DNA of 64,000 nt from CAWDNM01 sp964521195. GTDB lineage: Bacteria; Actinomycetota; Coriobacteriia; Anaerosomatales; JAAXUF01. Positions 39,115 to 49,080 of this stretch are shown here, one piece after another (the first letter of the stretch is position 1; every line of letters begins with the position of its first letter). The notes under the pieces are model-generated. The model did no database searches, was not told where the DNA came from, and saw only the letters and a program-made list of their open reading frames with translations. The stretch spans positions 582,944 to 646,943 of the forward strand of contig CAZFRE010000002.1 in assembly GCA_964521195.1 (NCBI GenBank), given 5' to 3'. Position numbers and translations under genes: made by a program.

Positions 39115-40158
39115 TTGCACGCGTCCCGACAGCACGCGAAGCGCGCGCTCGCACTGGTGTACCTGGTGCTTGCGTGTGCCGTACCGACAGCAGCATTCGC
39201 TGCCCCGTCGGCATCCGTGCAGCAACAGGCGGCCGCCGCGAAGGCGCGTATCTCGACGATGGAGGACAACCTCTCCTCGGCTATGGCCAACTACGACTCG
39301 GCCTCCGCATCGCTCGACAAGACGCGCGCCCAGATCAAGGCGAACAAGAAGCGGCTGCGCGAGCTCAACCAGTCGATGGAAGACGGCCAGAAGCGACTGA
39401 ACGCCGAGGTCAACTTCCTCTACCGTACCGACGGCAACGGCTACACCATGGCGCTGCTCGCGGCGCCCACGATCGAGGCGTTCGCGTCGCGGTTGCTCGC
39501 GCTGTCGCGCATCGCGAGCAGAGACGCCGAGGTGATCGGCAAGATCCGCCGCGCGCGCGCCGAGTCCGCCGCGCTCGCCGAGACACTCGCCGCGCGCGAG
39601 CGGGAGCAGAAGGCGCAGGTCGCACAGGTGGCGGCCCGGCGGGCCAAGGCGCAGTCCGAGCTGGCGGGGCAGCAGCGCTACGTCGACTCGCTGTCCAAGC
39701 AGGTCTCGGCGGCGCTCGACAGCGGCAGCACGCGCGGGAAGACCGGGTCGAAGGCCACGACGAAGGCGCCGTCGCGCGGGTCGTCGGTGGCGTGGGCGAC
39801 GGTCGAGGGGCGTAGCGGACGCTACGCCGTGCTGAGCGGCCAGCCCAAGAAGTACAAGCCCAGCGGCATCAAGTTCACGGGGCAGGCGACCTGGTACGGC
39901 AACGTACGGCCCAACATGCGGACCGCCTCCGGTCGCGCATTCAACGAGAACGAGTTCACGTGCGCCCACAAGACGCTGCCGTTCGGCACGCGCGTGGCCG
40001 TGAACTACGGCGGGCGGCGCGTCATCGTGACCGTCACAGACCGCGGCCCCTACGGCAAGGGACGCGTCATCGACCTGACGAAGCGCGCTGCGAGTGTCAT
40101 CGGCCTCAAGAGCGCCGGCGTGGGCCGAGTGACCTGCGAGGTCGTGCGCCCGAAGTAG
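39115..40158 (+). CDS. RlpA-like cell-wall protein with N-terminal coiled coil
   Basis: A 347-residue exported protein. Signal peptide 10-30 (ALVYLVLACAVPTAAFA), a long coiled coil (about 33-200) like CwlO or PcsB stalks, then a C-terminal double-psi beta-barrel (RlpA fold): GQATWYGNVRPNMRTASG, NEFTCAHKTLPFGTRVAV and VTVTDRGPYGKGRVIDLT. This is the 3D/RlpA module that binds or cleaves peptidoglycan. TTG 39115 follows GGAGG. A role in division or wall turnover is likely. Confidence 0.88.
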   Translation: MHASRQHAKRALALVYLVLACAVPTAAFAAPSASVQQQAAAAKARISTMEDNLSSAMANYDSASASLDKTRAQIKANKKRLRELNQSMEDGQKRLNAEVNFLYRTDGNGYTMALLAAPTIEAFASRLLALSRIASRDAEVIGKIRRARAESAALAETLAAREREQKAQVAQVAARRAKAQSELAGQQRYVDSLSKQVSAALDSGSTRGKTGSKATTKAPSRGSSVAWATVEGRSGRYAVLSGQPKKYKPSGIKFTGQATWYGNVRPNMRTASGRAFNENEFTCAHKTLPFGTRVAVNYGGRRVIVTVTDRGPYGKGRVIDLTKRAASVIGLKSAGVGRVTCEVVRPK

Positions 40159-40237
40159 GGGCGCGGCGGGACGCGCGGGGACGCGAGCGAGCGCGCAGGG
40201 CCGCGGCCGCAGGACGTTCCCGACGCGCGCCGGGACT

Positions 40238-40966
40238 CTAGCCGAGAATCCCCGACGAGAGCAGCAGGGGCAGCCCGAACGCCGCGGCGACACCGAGCAG
40301 GAACGCCCCCACGGTGATCGCGATGCCCGTGATGAGCATGGCTTTGGCAGCCTTGGGGCTCTTGCCGCGCAGCATGAAGAAGGCGATCAGGCCGCCGATC
40401 CACGTGAGCAGGATGGGCAGCAGCCACCACAGGGCTGAGACCTTCTCGGCGGGTGCGGCATCCATGGGGGCGGTGTCGAAGGGTTCGGACGGCGCGCTCG
40501 GCGGGATCGCGAAGAAGTCGCTCTCGGCAGCGGGCGGCATCTCGGGCGAGCCCTCGGTCGCAGGAGCGCCGGCGGCCGCGGGCACGACGGGCGCGTAGTC
40601 CGAGACGTACTGCTCGGCGGGCGGGGCGGGCTCCCCGGCGGGTATGGCGTCGAAGGGCGTGGGCGCGGCGGTGGTGACCGGCGGCGCGGGGGTGGCGGGA
40701 TCAAGCGGCGCGGGAGCGGGCTCCGGCGCGGCCTCGGGGAAGGCGGAGATCGGCCCGGTAGCGGCACCCGAGCCGCTGCCCGCGACGAGATCCTCGCCTT
40801 GGAAGTGCAGCGCCATGGTGCCGGAGTTGGCCTGGTAGAAGTTCGCGAGCGCCGCGGCGCGCTGGTCGGCGGGGATCGCGTGCAGATCGGCGGGCCGGAC
40901 GCGGCCGCTCATCGAGAGCACGAGCGAGATGAAGTTGGAGTCGAGCTTGGTCCTGTCGGCTGCCAC
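40238..40966 (-). CDS. Membrane protein with long Pro/Ala linker
   Basis: A 242-residue protein. Residues 1-55 are a small helical domain (DLHAIPADQRAAALANFYQ). A Pro/Ala/Glu-rich linker of about 100 residues and two C-terminal membrane helices (LLPILLTWIGGLIAFFML, then GIAITVGAFLLGVAAAFGL) follow. The ends recall DUF4190-type domains, but the family is not recognised. GTG 40966 follows GGGGGA; ATG 40993 is another start. Confidence 0.62.
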   Translation of the reverse strand: MAADRTKLDSNFISLVLSMSGRVRPADLHAIPADQRAAALANFYQANSGTMALHFQGEDLVAGSGSGAATGPISAFPEAAPEPAPAPLDPATPAPPVTTAAPTPFDAIPAGEPAPPAEQYVSDYAPVVPAAAGAPATEGSPEMPPAAESDFFAIPPSAPSEPFDTAPMDAAPAEKVSALWWLLPILLTWIGGLIAFFMLRGKSPKAAKAMLITGIAITVGAFLLGVAAAFGLPLLLSSGILG

Positions 40967-41126
40967 GGGTCCCCCACAGTCTGTCGTGTGCATGTCACTG
41001 GAATGTATCGGCCTCTCGTTCGCACGACACAAGAGCACCCGCCCCGATTTGCGCTCCGACTGTCCCATGTCACGCCGGAGTGTCATCATCAGCGGTGGGG
41101 AGCTATCCATTCCGGAAGGGACGACC

Positions 41127-41903
41127 ATGACTGATGACGCGCACAGCCTCGCTGTGTTCATAGACTTCGAGAACCTCGCGCTCGGCCTCACGCCTCGCGG
41201 AGGCGGACGGCGTGCGAAGAAGGCCGACGTGCTCGACATGAAGCGTGTGCTCGAGCGGCTCGTGGAGAAAGGCAAGGTCGTCGCGAAGCGTGCGTACGCG
41301 GACTGGGCGCGGTTCAGCGAGTACTCGACCGGGCTGCACGAGCTCGGAATCGAGCTCACGGAGATCCCCGAACGGGGCATGACCGGAAAGAACTCCGCCG
41401 ACATCCGGCTTGTCGTCGACGCGATGGAGCTCAGTTACGCCAAGGAGCACATCGACACCTTCGTGATCGTCTCGGGTGACTCGGACTTCACGCCGCTCGT
41501 GCTGCGCCTGAAGGAGAACGGCAAGACGGTCGTGGGCGTGGGCATGAAGGACTCCACGAGCGACCTCTTGGCCGCGAACTGCGACGAGTTCATCTACTAC
41601 GAGGACATCGGAACCTCCGCGGGCAGCGCGCCTACGCTCGGGACCGATGTCCCGCGCAAGAAGCGGCCCGCGTTCCAGCTGCTCTTCGACACGATCGAGG
41701 CCCTCCAGCGCGAGAACGTGGGCGTGATGCACAGCTCGCTGCTCAAGGACACGATGAAGCGCAAGCAGCCCCAGTTCTCCGAGTCGAGCTACGGATACCG
41801 CTCGTTCACCGCGCTGCTCGAGGACGCCGAGAAGCTCGGGTTCGTCGTGCTCAAGAAGGATCAGCGCTCCGGCACGTACGTTGTGGAGGGGTTCGCGAGC
41901 TGA
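41127..41903 (+). CDS. NYN-domain protein with C-terminal OST-HTH/LOTUS-like domain
   Basis: A 258-residue protein. The N-terminal 145 residues are a NYN (PIN-like) nuclease domain with the acidic positions in AVFIDFENLAL, KNSADIRLVVDAME and VIVSGDSDFTPLV, which bind metal for RNA cleavage. The last 80 residues (FQLLFDTIEALQRENVGVM, then YGYRSFTALLEDAEKLGFV) resemble the OST-HTH/LOTUS RNA-binding fold. GGAAGGGAC precedes the ATG. Similar LabA-like proteins act in RNA metabolism; the target is unknown. Confidence 0.88.
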   Translation: MTDDAHSLAVFIDFENLALGLTPRGGGRRAKKADVLDMKRVLERLVEKGKVVAKRAYADWARFSEYSTGLHELGIELTEIPERGMTGKNSADIRLVVDAMELSYAKEHIDTFVIVSGDSDFTPLVLRLKENGKTVVGVGMKDSTSDLLAANCDEFIYYEDIGTSAGSAPTLGTDVPRKKRPAFQLLFDTIEALQRENVGVMHSSLLKDTMKRKQPQFSESSYGYRSFTALLEDAEKLGFVVLKKDQRSGTYVVEGFAS

Positions 41904-42064
41904 CGGCGCCGCGCGGCCAGCGCGGGCGCGTGACGCCGGTCACGCACGCGCCGCGCGACCCCTCAAGCTGCGGGAATCGGCTGACGATGGTATACTTGCG
42001 GGCGGCTCGAACGCGCGAGCCCGCCCCACCAGCAGCCATCGTCGAAGCCGGGAGCGAAGCAGCA

Positions 42065-43582
42065 GTGCGACAGTCGCGTGCCATCCGCGCCATTCTCGGC
42101 GCACTCATCCTTGTTCTGGCGCTCGCGCCGGCGTCCGCGCTCGGCATCTCGCGCGAGACCGTGCTGGCGCGCGGCAAGGTGTGGGTCGACAGGAACACGC
42201 CGTACAGCCAGAGCCGCTACGCGACGCTCGACGGCACGGTGCTTCCGTACAAGACCGATGCACAGAAGTCCTACGCCCGGGTCAACGGCTACCGCACCGA
42301 CTGCTCTGGCTACGTCTCGATGTGTCTTGGCCTCAAGAACTCGAGGGATGCGACGCTCTCGCTCACCACGCGCGACCTGCATCCGGCCGTGCTCTCGCCG
42401 ATCACCAAGGAAGCGCTGGCCCCGGGTGACGTGATGCTGCTCAAGGGCAGCCACGTGGTGTTGTTCGTGGGGTGGGCCGACGACGAGCAGAAGACGTTCA
42501 CGGCCTACGAGGAGCGCGGAACCGACTACGGCACCGTCAGGACGACCCGCACCTACTCGCAGATGACCGGGTGGGGCTACAAGCCGTACCGCTACAACAG
42601 GATCGACGACTTCTACGCCGACTGCCAGCAGTCGATCTACGGCCTGTCCGCGTACGCGACGGGCGCCCAGGCCGCCAAGGTCTCGTTCCCGATGACGTAC
42701 ACCGCCGACGTCGACACGCTCGTCGTCTCCAACACCGAGATGTGGACCGGCAACTTGGGGGCCGCCGCGCTCGCCGGCGTCGCCGAGGGGCCGCTGCTGC
42801 CGGTGTCGAAGACATCGCTGCCGTCGAGCACCACCGCAACGATCAAGCGTCTCGAGCCCAAGCGTGTCTACATCGTGGGCGGTCGCTCCTCAGTGTCGAC
42901 CGAGGTGGCGGGCAAGATCGCCAAGCTCGGCGCGAAGGTCGTGCGCGTGAGCGGCAAGGACCGCTACGCCACCGCTGCCGCGACAGCGCTCAAGACCGCG
43001 GCGCTCGCTGAGATCGAGGGCCGTACGATCGACGCCGCCTACCTCGTGGGTAAGGAAGCCTTCTACGACGGAATCGCCGTGTCGCCCATCTCGGCGCGCA
43101 CGGTGCGACCCGTGCTCATCACCCAGCGCGACAAGGTCCCGGCTGCGACGCTCGACGCATTGAAGCAGGCGAAGATCCGCAAGGTGTACGTGCTGGGCAA
43201 CACCGATCAGATCTCGACGGCGGCGGTGAAGGTGCTGCAGAAGCGCGGCATATCGGTCACGCGCAGGAGCGGCGCGAACCGCTATGAGAACGCGCGAGCC
43301 ATCGCGATGCACGGGCTTGCCATCAAGGATGCGCAGTTCAGCTACGCGGGTCTGGGCGTGACGTCGGGGACGAAGCTCACCGGCATGCTCGCGTGCGGCG
43401 TCGCGCAGGGGCAGAGCGGCTCGCTCATGCTGCTCACGCCGAGCGGCAAGCTCGACGCCGGGGTGGGCAAGGTCGTCTCGGAGAACCGGAAGACGATCGG
43501 CAAGGTGCGCGTGTTCGGCGGCTACACCGTCGTGGAGCTTCCGGTGCGCACGTCGCTCGCCAAGCTCATGCGGGCCAAGTGA
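42065..43582 (+). CDS. Exported NlpC/P60-like protein with cell-wall-binding repeats (CWB2)
   Basis: A 505-residue protein. A signal peptide (8-27), then an NlpC/P60-like amidase domain with the nucleophile Cys in RVNGYRTDCSGYVSMCLG, the His in GSHVVLFVGW and the later acidic position. Three CWB2 repeats follow (for example KRVYIVGGRSSVSTEVAGKI, KVYVLGNTDQISTAAVKVL, KVRVFGGYTVV), which anchor proteins to wall teichoic-type polymers in Firmicutes and actinobacteria. GTG 42065 follows GGGAGCG. The next gene overlaps its stop. Confidence 0.88.
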   Translation: MRQSRAIRAILGALILVLALAPASALGISRETVLARGKVWVDRNTPYSQSRYATLDGTVLPYKTDAQKSYARVNGYRTDCSGYVSMCLGLKNSRDATLSLTTRDLHPAVLSPITKEALAPGDVMLLKGSHVVLFVGWADDEQKTFTAYEERGTDYGTVRTTRTYSQMTGWGYKPYRYNRIDDFYADCQQSIYGLSAYATGAQAAKVSFPMTYTADVDTLVVSNTEMWTGNLGAAALAGVAEGPLLPVSKTSLPSSTTATIKRLEPKRVYIVGGRSSVSTEVAGKIAKLGAKVVRVSGKDRYATAAATALKTAALAEIEGRTIDAAYLVGKEAFYDGIAVSPISARTVRPVLITQRDKVPAATLDALKQAKIRKVYVLGNTDQISTAAVKVLQKRGISVTRRSGANRYENARAIAMHGLAIKDAQFSYAGLGVTSGTKLTGMLACGVAQGQSGSLMLLTPSGKLDAGVGKVVSENRKTIGKVRVFGGYTVVELPVRTSLAKLMRAK

Positions 43583-45975
43583 GCGAGCGGCTCGACTTCT
43601 TCGCGCCGTGCCCGCGGGGCACGGAAGCGCTTCTGGGGGATGAGTTGCGCGCCGCGCGCATCAAGGGCGTGCGGCCGCTGACGTCGGGCGTGTCGTTCAC
43701 GGGCGACCTCGAGAGCGCGTACCGCGCGCTTCTGTGGTCGCGGATCGCGTCGCGCGTGCTGCTCACGCTCGCGCGGGTGGACGCCACCAGCGCCGACGCG
43801 CTGTACGCCGCGGTCCGCGAGCTGCCGTGGGAGGACCACGTGCGCGCGGGCGGGACGATCGCCGTCGACGCGACCGGCGTCAACGAGGCGCTCCGCAACA
43901 CGCAGTTCACCGCCGTGCGCGTCAAAGACGCCATAGCCGACCGCTTCACCGAGCGGTTCGGCCGCCGACCGAGCGTGGACACGGCCGCCCCCGACCTGCT
44001 CGTGAACGTCGTCGTGCGCGGCGAGCGTGCGGTGGTGTCGATCGACCTCTCGGGGCCGCCGCTTCACCAGCGCGGCTACCGCGAACCCGGCGTGCAGGTC
44101 GAGGCGCCGATGAAGGAGAACCTCGCGGCCGCGGTGCTTGCGGTCGCCGGCTGGAGCGACATCGCGAAGGCGGGCGGGGCGTTTCTCGACCCGATGTGTG
44201 GCTCGGGCACGCTCGCGATCGAGGCCGCGCTCGTCGCGGGCGACATCGCGCCGGGTCTCACGCGCCGCCGCTGGGGCTTCACGAACTGGCTCGGCCACGA
44301 CGCCGATCTCTGGGCGCGCCTGCTCGACAACGCCGCCGACCGCCGAGAAGCGGGCCTGGCGAAGCTGCCGCCGATCGCCGCCTCCGATTCCGACCCGCGC
44401 GCCGTCGCGGTCGCCAAGAGCGCCATCCGCCGAGCAGGTCTCGAGGGCAGCATCGAGCTTGCCGAGCGCGCGCTCGCCGATGCGGTGGTGCCCACGGGCG
44501 CAGGCGACGGCGTGCAGCCGGCACCCGGCCTCGTTGCGACCAACCCGCCCTACGGCGAGCGCATCGGCTCGCGGGCTGCGCTGCCCGCGCTGTACGGGGA
44601 GCTCGCGGGCGTGCTGCGCGAACGCTTCGACGGCTGGACGCTCGCGGTCATCTCGCCGGACGCGAACCTGAGCCGCGGGCTTGGGATGACGGCCGCGCGC
44701 GAGCGGACGCTTTGGAATGGCAAGATCGAGTCGCCCGTCAGGGTGTTCCGAGTGGGCGCGGCGCCGCTCTGCGACGATTCCGCAGCCGGGGTGGGCCGCG
44801 AAGCGGCCAGGGCCCCCGGCGAGGACCAGGAGCTGAGCGGTGGGGCGCCCGCGAGGCGGGCCCCCGGCGAGGACCAGGCGAGGGGCAGTGGGCCGTCTCC
44901 CTCCGCGCCCACCCGCGTCCTCGACGAGTCCGCGATCGCGTTCAAGAACCGGCTCGCCAAGATGGCGAAGCACACCGAGAAGTGGGCGCGGAAGAACGGC
45001 GTGAGCTGCTACCGGGTCTACGACGCCGACCTGCCGGACTACTCCGTCGCCGTCGACGTCTACAACGGCGCGGGCCGCGACGCCGGCAAGCGGTGGGTGC
45101 ACATCGCCGAGTACGCGCCGCCGCCCGGCATCGACCCGGCCCGCGCGCTCGCGCGCCTCGACGACGTGCTCGCGATCGCGCCCGTGGTTCTCGGCGTGGA
45201 GGAGCGCGACGTGTTCCTCAAGATCCGCGAGCGGCAGCGCGGGACGTCGCAGTACACGCGGTTTGCTCGGCGGGGGGCTACGGCCAGCGTCGAGGAAGCG
45301 GGGCTGACGTTCGAGGTCAACTTCTCGGACTACCTCGACACGGGGGTGTTCCTCGACCACCGCGTCACGCGCGGGATGGTGCGCGACATGGCGGCGGGCA
45401 CGCGGTTCTTGAACCTGTTCGCGTATACCGGCACCGCGACCGTGTACGCCGCGGCCGGGGGCGCGGTGCAGACGACGACCGTCGACCTGTCGGCGACCTA
45501 CACCGAGTGGGCGGGCCGCAACCTTGCTGCGAACGGCTTCGGGCTGCCGGCGCACCGGCTCGTGCAGGCCGACGTGCTCGCGTGGCTCGAGGCGGCGCGC
45601 GCGAGCGGCGAGCTCTACGACCTCGTCTTCTGCGATCCGCCCACGTTCTCAAACTCCAAGCGCATGTCCGAGACGTGGGACGTGCAGCGCGACCACGTGC
45701 ACCTCATCACCCGCATCGCGTACCTGCTCGCCGAGGGCGGGACGCTCGTGTTCAGCTGCAATCGCCGCAAGTTCAAGCTCGACGCCGAGGCGCTCGAGGC
45801 CGCCGGCCTTGTCGCCGAGAACATCACCGCGCGCACGATCCCGCGCGACTTCGAGCGCACGCCGCAGGTCCACCAGTGCTGGCTCGTGCGCCACGCTCCC
45901 GACGCGCCCGCCCGCCGCATCACCGAGTGCGCGAGCGAAGACGCGCCCGCCGCGGGCGAGGGCGACCGCGCGTGA
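43579..45975 (+). CDS. rlmL: Bifunctional 23S rRNA methyltransferase RlmKL
   Basis: A 798-residue fusion of two methyltransferases. The N-half is THUMP plus RlmL (m2G2445), with AFLDPMCGSGTLAIEAALVA and NPPYGERIG. The C-half is RlmK (m7G2069), with FLNLFAYTGTATVYAAAGGA and VFCDPPTFSNSKRMSETWDV. An acidic linker (about 405-450) contains a repeated RAPGEDQ unit. The GTG start overlaps the previous stop by four bases. Confidence 0.93.
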   Translation: MSERLDFFAPCPRGTEALLGDELRAARIKGVRPLTSGVSFTGDLESAYRALLWSRIASRVLLTLARVDATSADALYAAVRELPWEDHVRAGGTIAVDATGVNEALRNTQFTAVRVKDAIADRFTERFGRRPSVDTAAPDLLVNVVVRGERAVVSIDLSGPPLHQRGYREPGVQVEAPMKENLAAAVLAVAGWSDIAKAGGAFLDPMCGSGTLAIEAALVAGDIAPGLTRRRWGFTNWLGHDADLWARLLDNAADRREAGLAKLPPIAASDSDPRAVAVAKSAIRRAGLEGSIELAERALADAVVPTGAGDGVQPAPGLVATNPPYGERIGSRAALPALYGELAGVLRERFDGWTLAVISPDANLSRGLGMTAARERTLWNGKIESPVRVFRVGAAPLCDDSAAGVGREAARAPGEDQELSGGAPARRAPGEDQARGSGPSPSAPTRVLDESAIAFKNRLAKMAKHTEKWARKNGVSCYRVYDADLPDYSVAVDVYNGAGRDAGKRWVHIAEYAPPPGIDPARALARLDDVLAIAPVVLGVEERDVFLKIRERQRGTSQYTRFARRGATASVEEAGLTFEVNFSDYLDTGVFLDHRVTRGMVRDMAAGTRFLNLFAYTGTATVYAAAGGAVQTTTVDLSATYTEWAGRNLAANGFGLPAHRLVQADVLAWLEAARASGELYDLVFCDPPTFSNSKRMSETWDVQRDHVHLITRIAYLLAEGGTLVFSCNRRKFKLDAEALEAAGLVAENITARTIPRDFERTPQVHQCWLVRHAPDAPARRITECASEDAPAAGEGDRA

Positions 45976-46700
45976 TGCGCGGACACGCCCCGCTGCCCGA
46001 GTTCGCCGTGCGCGTGAGCTCCCGTGCGCGCCACGTGCGCCTCACCGTCTCGCCGCGCGACGGGCTCGTCGTCGTGGTCCCGAAGCGCTGGCGCGGCGAC
46101 CCCGCCGCCATCGTCGCCGAGAAGGCCGCGTGGGCCCGTGCCGCCCTCGATCGCATCGCCGACCGCCGCGCGGTCTTCGCCGCCGGCACCGATGCGCTGC
46201 TGCCCGACTCGGTCGAGCTGCGTGCCTTCGACGAGTCGTGGCCGGTCGAGTACCGCCACGGCGCAAGCGGCACCTCGCGCTGCCGTGCCCGCCTCGATGG
46301 CGGCGTCCTCGCGGTCACCGGCGACGTCGACGACGCGGAGGCGTGCCTGGCCGCGCTCACGCGCTGGCTCGACCGCACCGCGCGCGAGCGGCTCCTGCCG
46401 CTGCTCTCCGAGGTCTCGGCCGACGCCGGCCTGCCGTACGAGTCGGCCCGGGTTCGGCGCGTGCGCTCGCGGTGGGGGAGCTGCTCGGCGAGGCGGACGA
46501 TCTCGCTCTCGCGCAACCTCGTGTTCCTGCCGCCGCATCTCGTGCGCACGCTCATGCTCCACGAGCTCGTGCACACGCTCGTGATGGACCACTCGCCCCG
46601 GTTCTGGGCTACCCTTTCTTCGTACGACCCGGAGGCACACGAGCACCGGGCCGAGATGAAGGGGGCGGGGCGGCTCGTGCCGCCATGGGCCGATGTCTGA
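45975..46700 (+). CDS. YgjP/M48-type metal-dependent hydrolase
   Basis: A 241-residue protein of the YgjP (DUF45) group. The zinc motif is HELVHTLVMDHSPRFW in the C-terminal third, preceded by RSRWGSCSARRTISLSRNLV. YgjP acts on nucleotides (UTP pyrophosphatase in E. coli); others are SprT-like peptidases. The ATG at 45975 overlaps the stop of rlmL. Confidence 0.85.
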   Translation: MRGHAPLPEFAVRVSSRARHVRLTVSPRDGLVVVVPKRWRGDPAAIVAEKAAWARAALDRIADRRAVFAAGTDALLPDSVELRAFDESWPVEYRHGASGTSRCRARLDGGVLAVTGDVDDAEACLAALTRWLDRTARERLLPLLSEVSADAGLPYESARVRRVRSRWGSCSARRTISLSRNLVFLPPHLVRTLMLHELVHTLVMDHSPRFWATLSSYDPEAHEHRAEMKGAGRLVPPWADV

Positions 46701-47592
46701 TTCCGAGCAGACGATTCCACGCACCGTGTGGGGTCTCATCGCCGAGACGTTCGCGCGCTTCGAAGACGACGGCGTCGTGCGGCTTGCCGCTGCGATGTCG
46801 TACTTCCTGCTGCTCGCGATCGCGCCGGTGCTCCTCATCGTGAGCGTGCTGACGAGCGTCATCGGGCAGCGTGTCGACCTGGGCGCTGCGCCGGACAACC
46901 TCGCCAACGTGGGCGCGGCGGTGTCGCCCGTCTACGAGCAGGTCTCGGCATGGGCGGGCAGCTACGCGCCGTACGTGACCGCCGCGCTCGTGCTCTTCGG
47001 TGCCGCGAGCGTGTTCAGCCAGTTCTCGAGCGCGTTGCAGGTCATCTGGAAGACGCCGCCCACCCGTTCGCCGCTGCGGGCGTTCCTGCGACACCACGGC
47101 ATCTCGTTCGCGCTCATCGGCGTGGCTGCGGCGGCGCTGCTCGTGGCCGTCGTGGCGGGAGGTATCGTGAGCGCGTTCGGGTCGCTCGTCATCACCTACC
47201 TCGCCGAGGTGGGAGTGAGCGTGCCCGAGGTGACGCTCGCGCGGCTCGTGCGCGCGGTGCTCGTGTTCGTGGCGGCCGCGCTGCTCTTCGAGGTCGCCTT
47301 CACGCTCGTGCCCGACCGCCGCGTCCGCTGGCGCGACGCCGTCCCGGGCGCGCTCGTGACCGCGGGGCTGTTCCTCCTCGGCGAGACGGGGCTGTCGTAC
47401 TACCTGGGGTCGACGCAGCGGTTCAGCGTGTTCGGTACCTTCGAGTTCTTCGTGATTCTCATCGTGTGGATCTACTACTCCGCGCTCGTGGCGCTGTGGG
47501 GCGCGGAGCTGACGCGGCTCATGATTCTGCGCGCCGAGGCCGACCGTGGCGAACCCACCGAGCCGGTCGAAGATGGCGGCGCGCACGCGTAG
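46693..47592 (+). CDS. YihY/BrkB family membrane protein
   Basis: A 299-residue protein with six membrane helices and the family pattern RLAAAMSYFLLLAIAPVLL, ALVLFGAASVFSQFSSALQVIW, LVPDRRVRWRDAVPGAL and WIYYSALVALWGAELTRLM. Once annotated as ribonuclease BN, the family has no proven activity and may transport or flip lipids. It starts eight bases inside the YgjP gene. Confidence 0.88.
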   Translation: MSDSEQTIPRTVWGLIAETFARFEDDGVVRLAAAMSYFLLLAIAPVLLIVSVLTSVIGQRVDLGAAPDNLANVGAAVSPVYEQVSAWAGSYAPYVTAALVLFGAASVFSQFSSALQVIWKTPPTRSPLRAFLRHHGISFALIGVAAAALLVAVVAGGIVSAFGSLVITYLAEVGVSVPEVTLARLVRAVLVFVAAALLFEVAFTLVPDRRVRWRDAVPGALVTAGLFLLGETGLSYYLGSTQRFSVFGTFEFFVILIVWIYYSALVALWGAELTRLMILRAEADRGEPTEPVEDGGAHA

Positions 47593-47776
47593 GCGCTCGT
47601 GCGTGTCTGCGGCGGGGCGCTATGCACGACAGTGCGGTGCGCGCTCCAGCGCGATGCAGTACAATACCTGTCCACGCTCGGGGACGTTTGGCCCTGTTCC
47701 ACCGTGCCCGCAACCCGATGCGCTTCGCCCCTGTCGTTCGCCTGTACCACGCCCGCCGAGTAGGAGGCTGATTCCA

Positions 47777-49039
47777 CTGCCAGGAAAGACCATCGCCGAG
47801 AAGATCTTCTCGGCCCACTCCGGTACTGACGCGCACGCCGGTGACATCGTGATCGCCGACGTCGACTTCGTGATGGGCCAGGACGGCACCTCGCCGCTCG
47901 CCATCAAGGCGCTCGAAAAGATGGGCGTCGAGAAGGTCTTCGACCCGGCCAAGGTCGCGGTCGTCATGGACCACAGCTCGCCGTCGCCGCTCGAAGGCGT
48001 CTCCGCGCTGCACACGATGATGCGCGAGTTCGGCAAGAGGACCGGCGCCACCGTCTACGACGTGGGCGAGGGCGTCTGCCACCAGCTCATCCCCGAGAAG
48101 GGACACGTCGTCGCCGGCGACCTCATGGTCGGCTGCGACTCGCATACCTGCACGTACGGCGCGATCAACGTGTTCTCGACCGGCGTCGGCTCCACCGACG
48201 GCGCCGCCGCGATGGCCTCGGGCAAGCTGTGGTTCAAGGTGCCCGACACCCTCAAGGTGACCTACAACGGCGCGATGCAGCCGGGCGTGTTCTCCAAGGA
48301 CCTCATCCTTTATCTCGCCGGCCAGATCGGCGCCGATGGCGCCACCTACGAGGCGATCGAGTTCCACGGCCCCGTCATCGACGACCTGTCGGTCGAGGCC
48401 CGCATGACGATCAGCAACATGGCGATCGAGGTCGGCGCGAAGGCCGGTCTCATGAACGCCGACGAGAAGACGCTCGCATGGTTCGAGGGCCGCGGCGACA
48501 AGACGCCGGCCCCGCAGAACGCCGACGCCGATGCGGTCTACGCGCGCGAGATGGAGTTCGACACGAGCGCGATCGGCCCGCAGATCGCCAAGCCGCACGC
48601 GGTCGACAACGTGAGCCCGATCGAAGAGGTCGAGGGCACGCCGATCGCCGAGGGCGTGCTCGGCACCTGCACGAACGGGCGCCTCGAAGACTTCGCGATC
48701 GCCGCGAAGATCCTCGAGGGCCGGCGTGTGCATCCGGACGTCCGCTTCATCGTCGCCCCGGCGTCTCGGCAGATCCTGCTCGACGCCATCGAGGCCGGCT
48801 ACATCCAGACGCTCGTGGCTGCCGGTGCGGCGCTCGTGACGCCGGGCTGCGGCCCGTGCGTGGGCACGCACAATGGCGTGCCGAGCGACGGCGAGAACGT
48901 CATCTCCACGGCCAACCGCAACTTCAAGGGCCGCATGGGCAACAGCAACAGCTTCATCTACCTCGGCAGTCCGGCCACCGTGGCCGCGTCCGTGATCGAG
49001 GGCAAGATCACCGACCCGCGGAAGTACTTCGCCGGTTAG
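47777..49039 (+). CDS. leuC: 3-isopropylmalate/homoaconitate dehydratase large subunit
   Basis: A 420-residue aconitase-family subunit that interconverts 2- and 3-isopropylmalate (or homocitrate and homoaconitate). The iron-sulfur cluster cysteines are in VGCDSHTCTYGA, and in TPGCGPCVGTHNGV late on. Size and motifs fit the short LeuC/HacA type that pairs with a separate small subunit. No ATG, GTG or TTG lies near the AGGAGG at 47762-47767. The frame then reads LPGKTIAEKIFSAHSG, so initiation at CTG 47777 (where homologues have Met) or ATT 47771 is likely. TACAAT at 47660-47665 may be the -10 element. Confidence 0.94.
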   Translation: MPGKTIAEKIFSAHSGTDAHAGDIVIADVDFVMGQDGTSPLAIKALEKMGVEKVFDPAKVAVVMDHSSPSPLEGVSALHTMMREFGKRTGATVYDVGEGVCHQLIPEKGHVVAGDLMVGCDSHTCTYGAINVFSTGVGSTDGAAAMASGKLWFKVPDTLKVTYNGAMQPGVFSKDLILYLAGQIGADGATYEAIEFHGPVIDDLSVEARMTISNMAIEVGAKAGLMNADEKTLAWFEGRGDKTPAPQNADADAVYAREMEFDTSAIGPQIAKPHAVDNVSPIEEVEGTPIAEGVLGTCTNGRLEDFAIAAKILEGRRVHPDVRFIVAPASRQILLDAIEAGYIQTLVAAGAALVTPGCGPCVGTHNGVPSDGENVISTANRNFKGRMGNSNSFIYLGSPATVAASVIEGKITDPRKYFAG

Positions 49040-49080
49040 GCGACCGACCCGCGACCGCGACCGAGGAGAAGGAGACGAGC

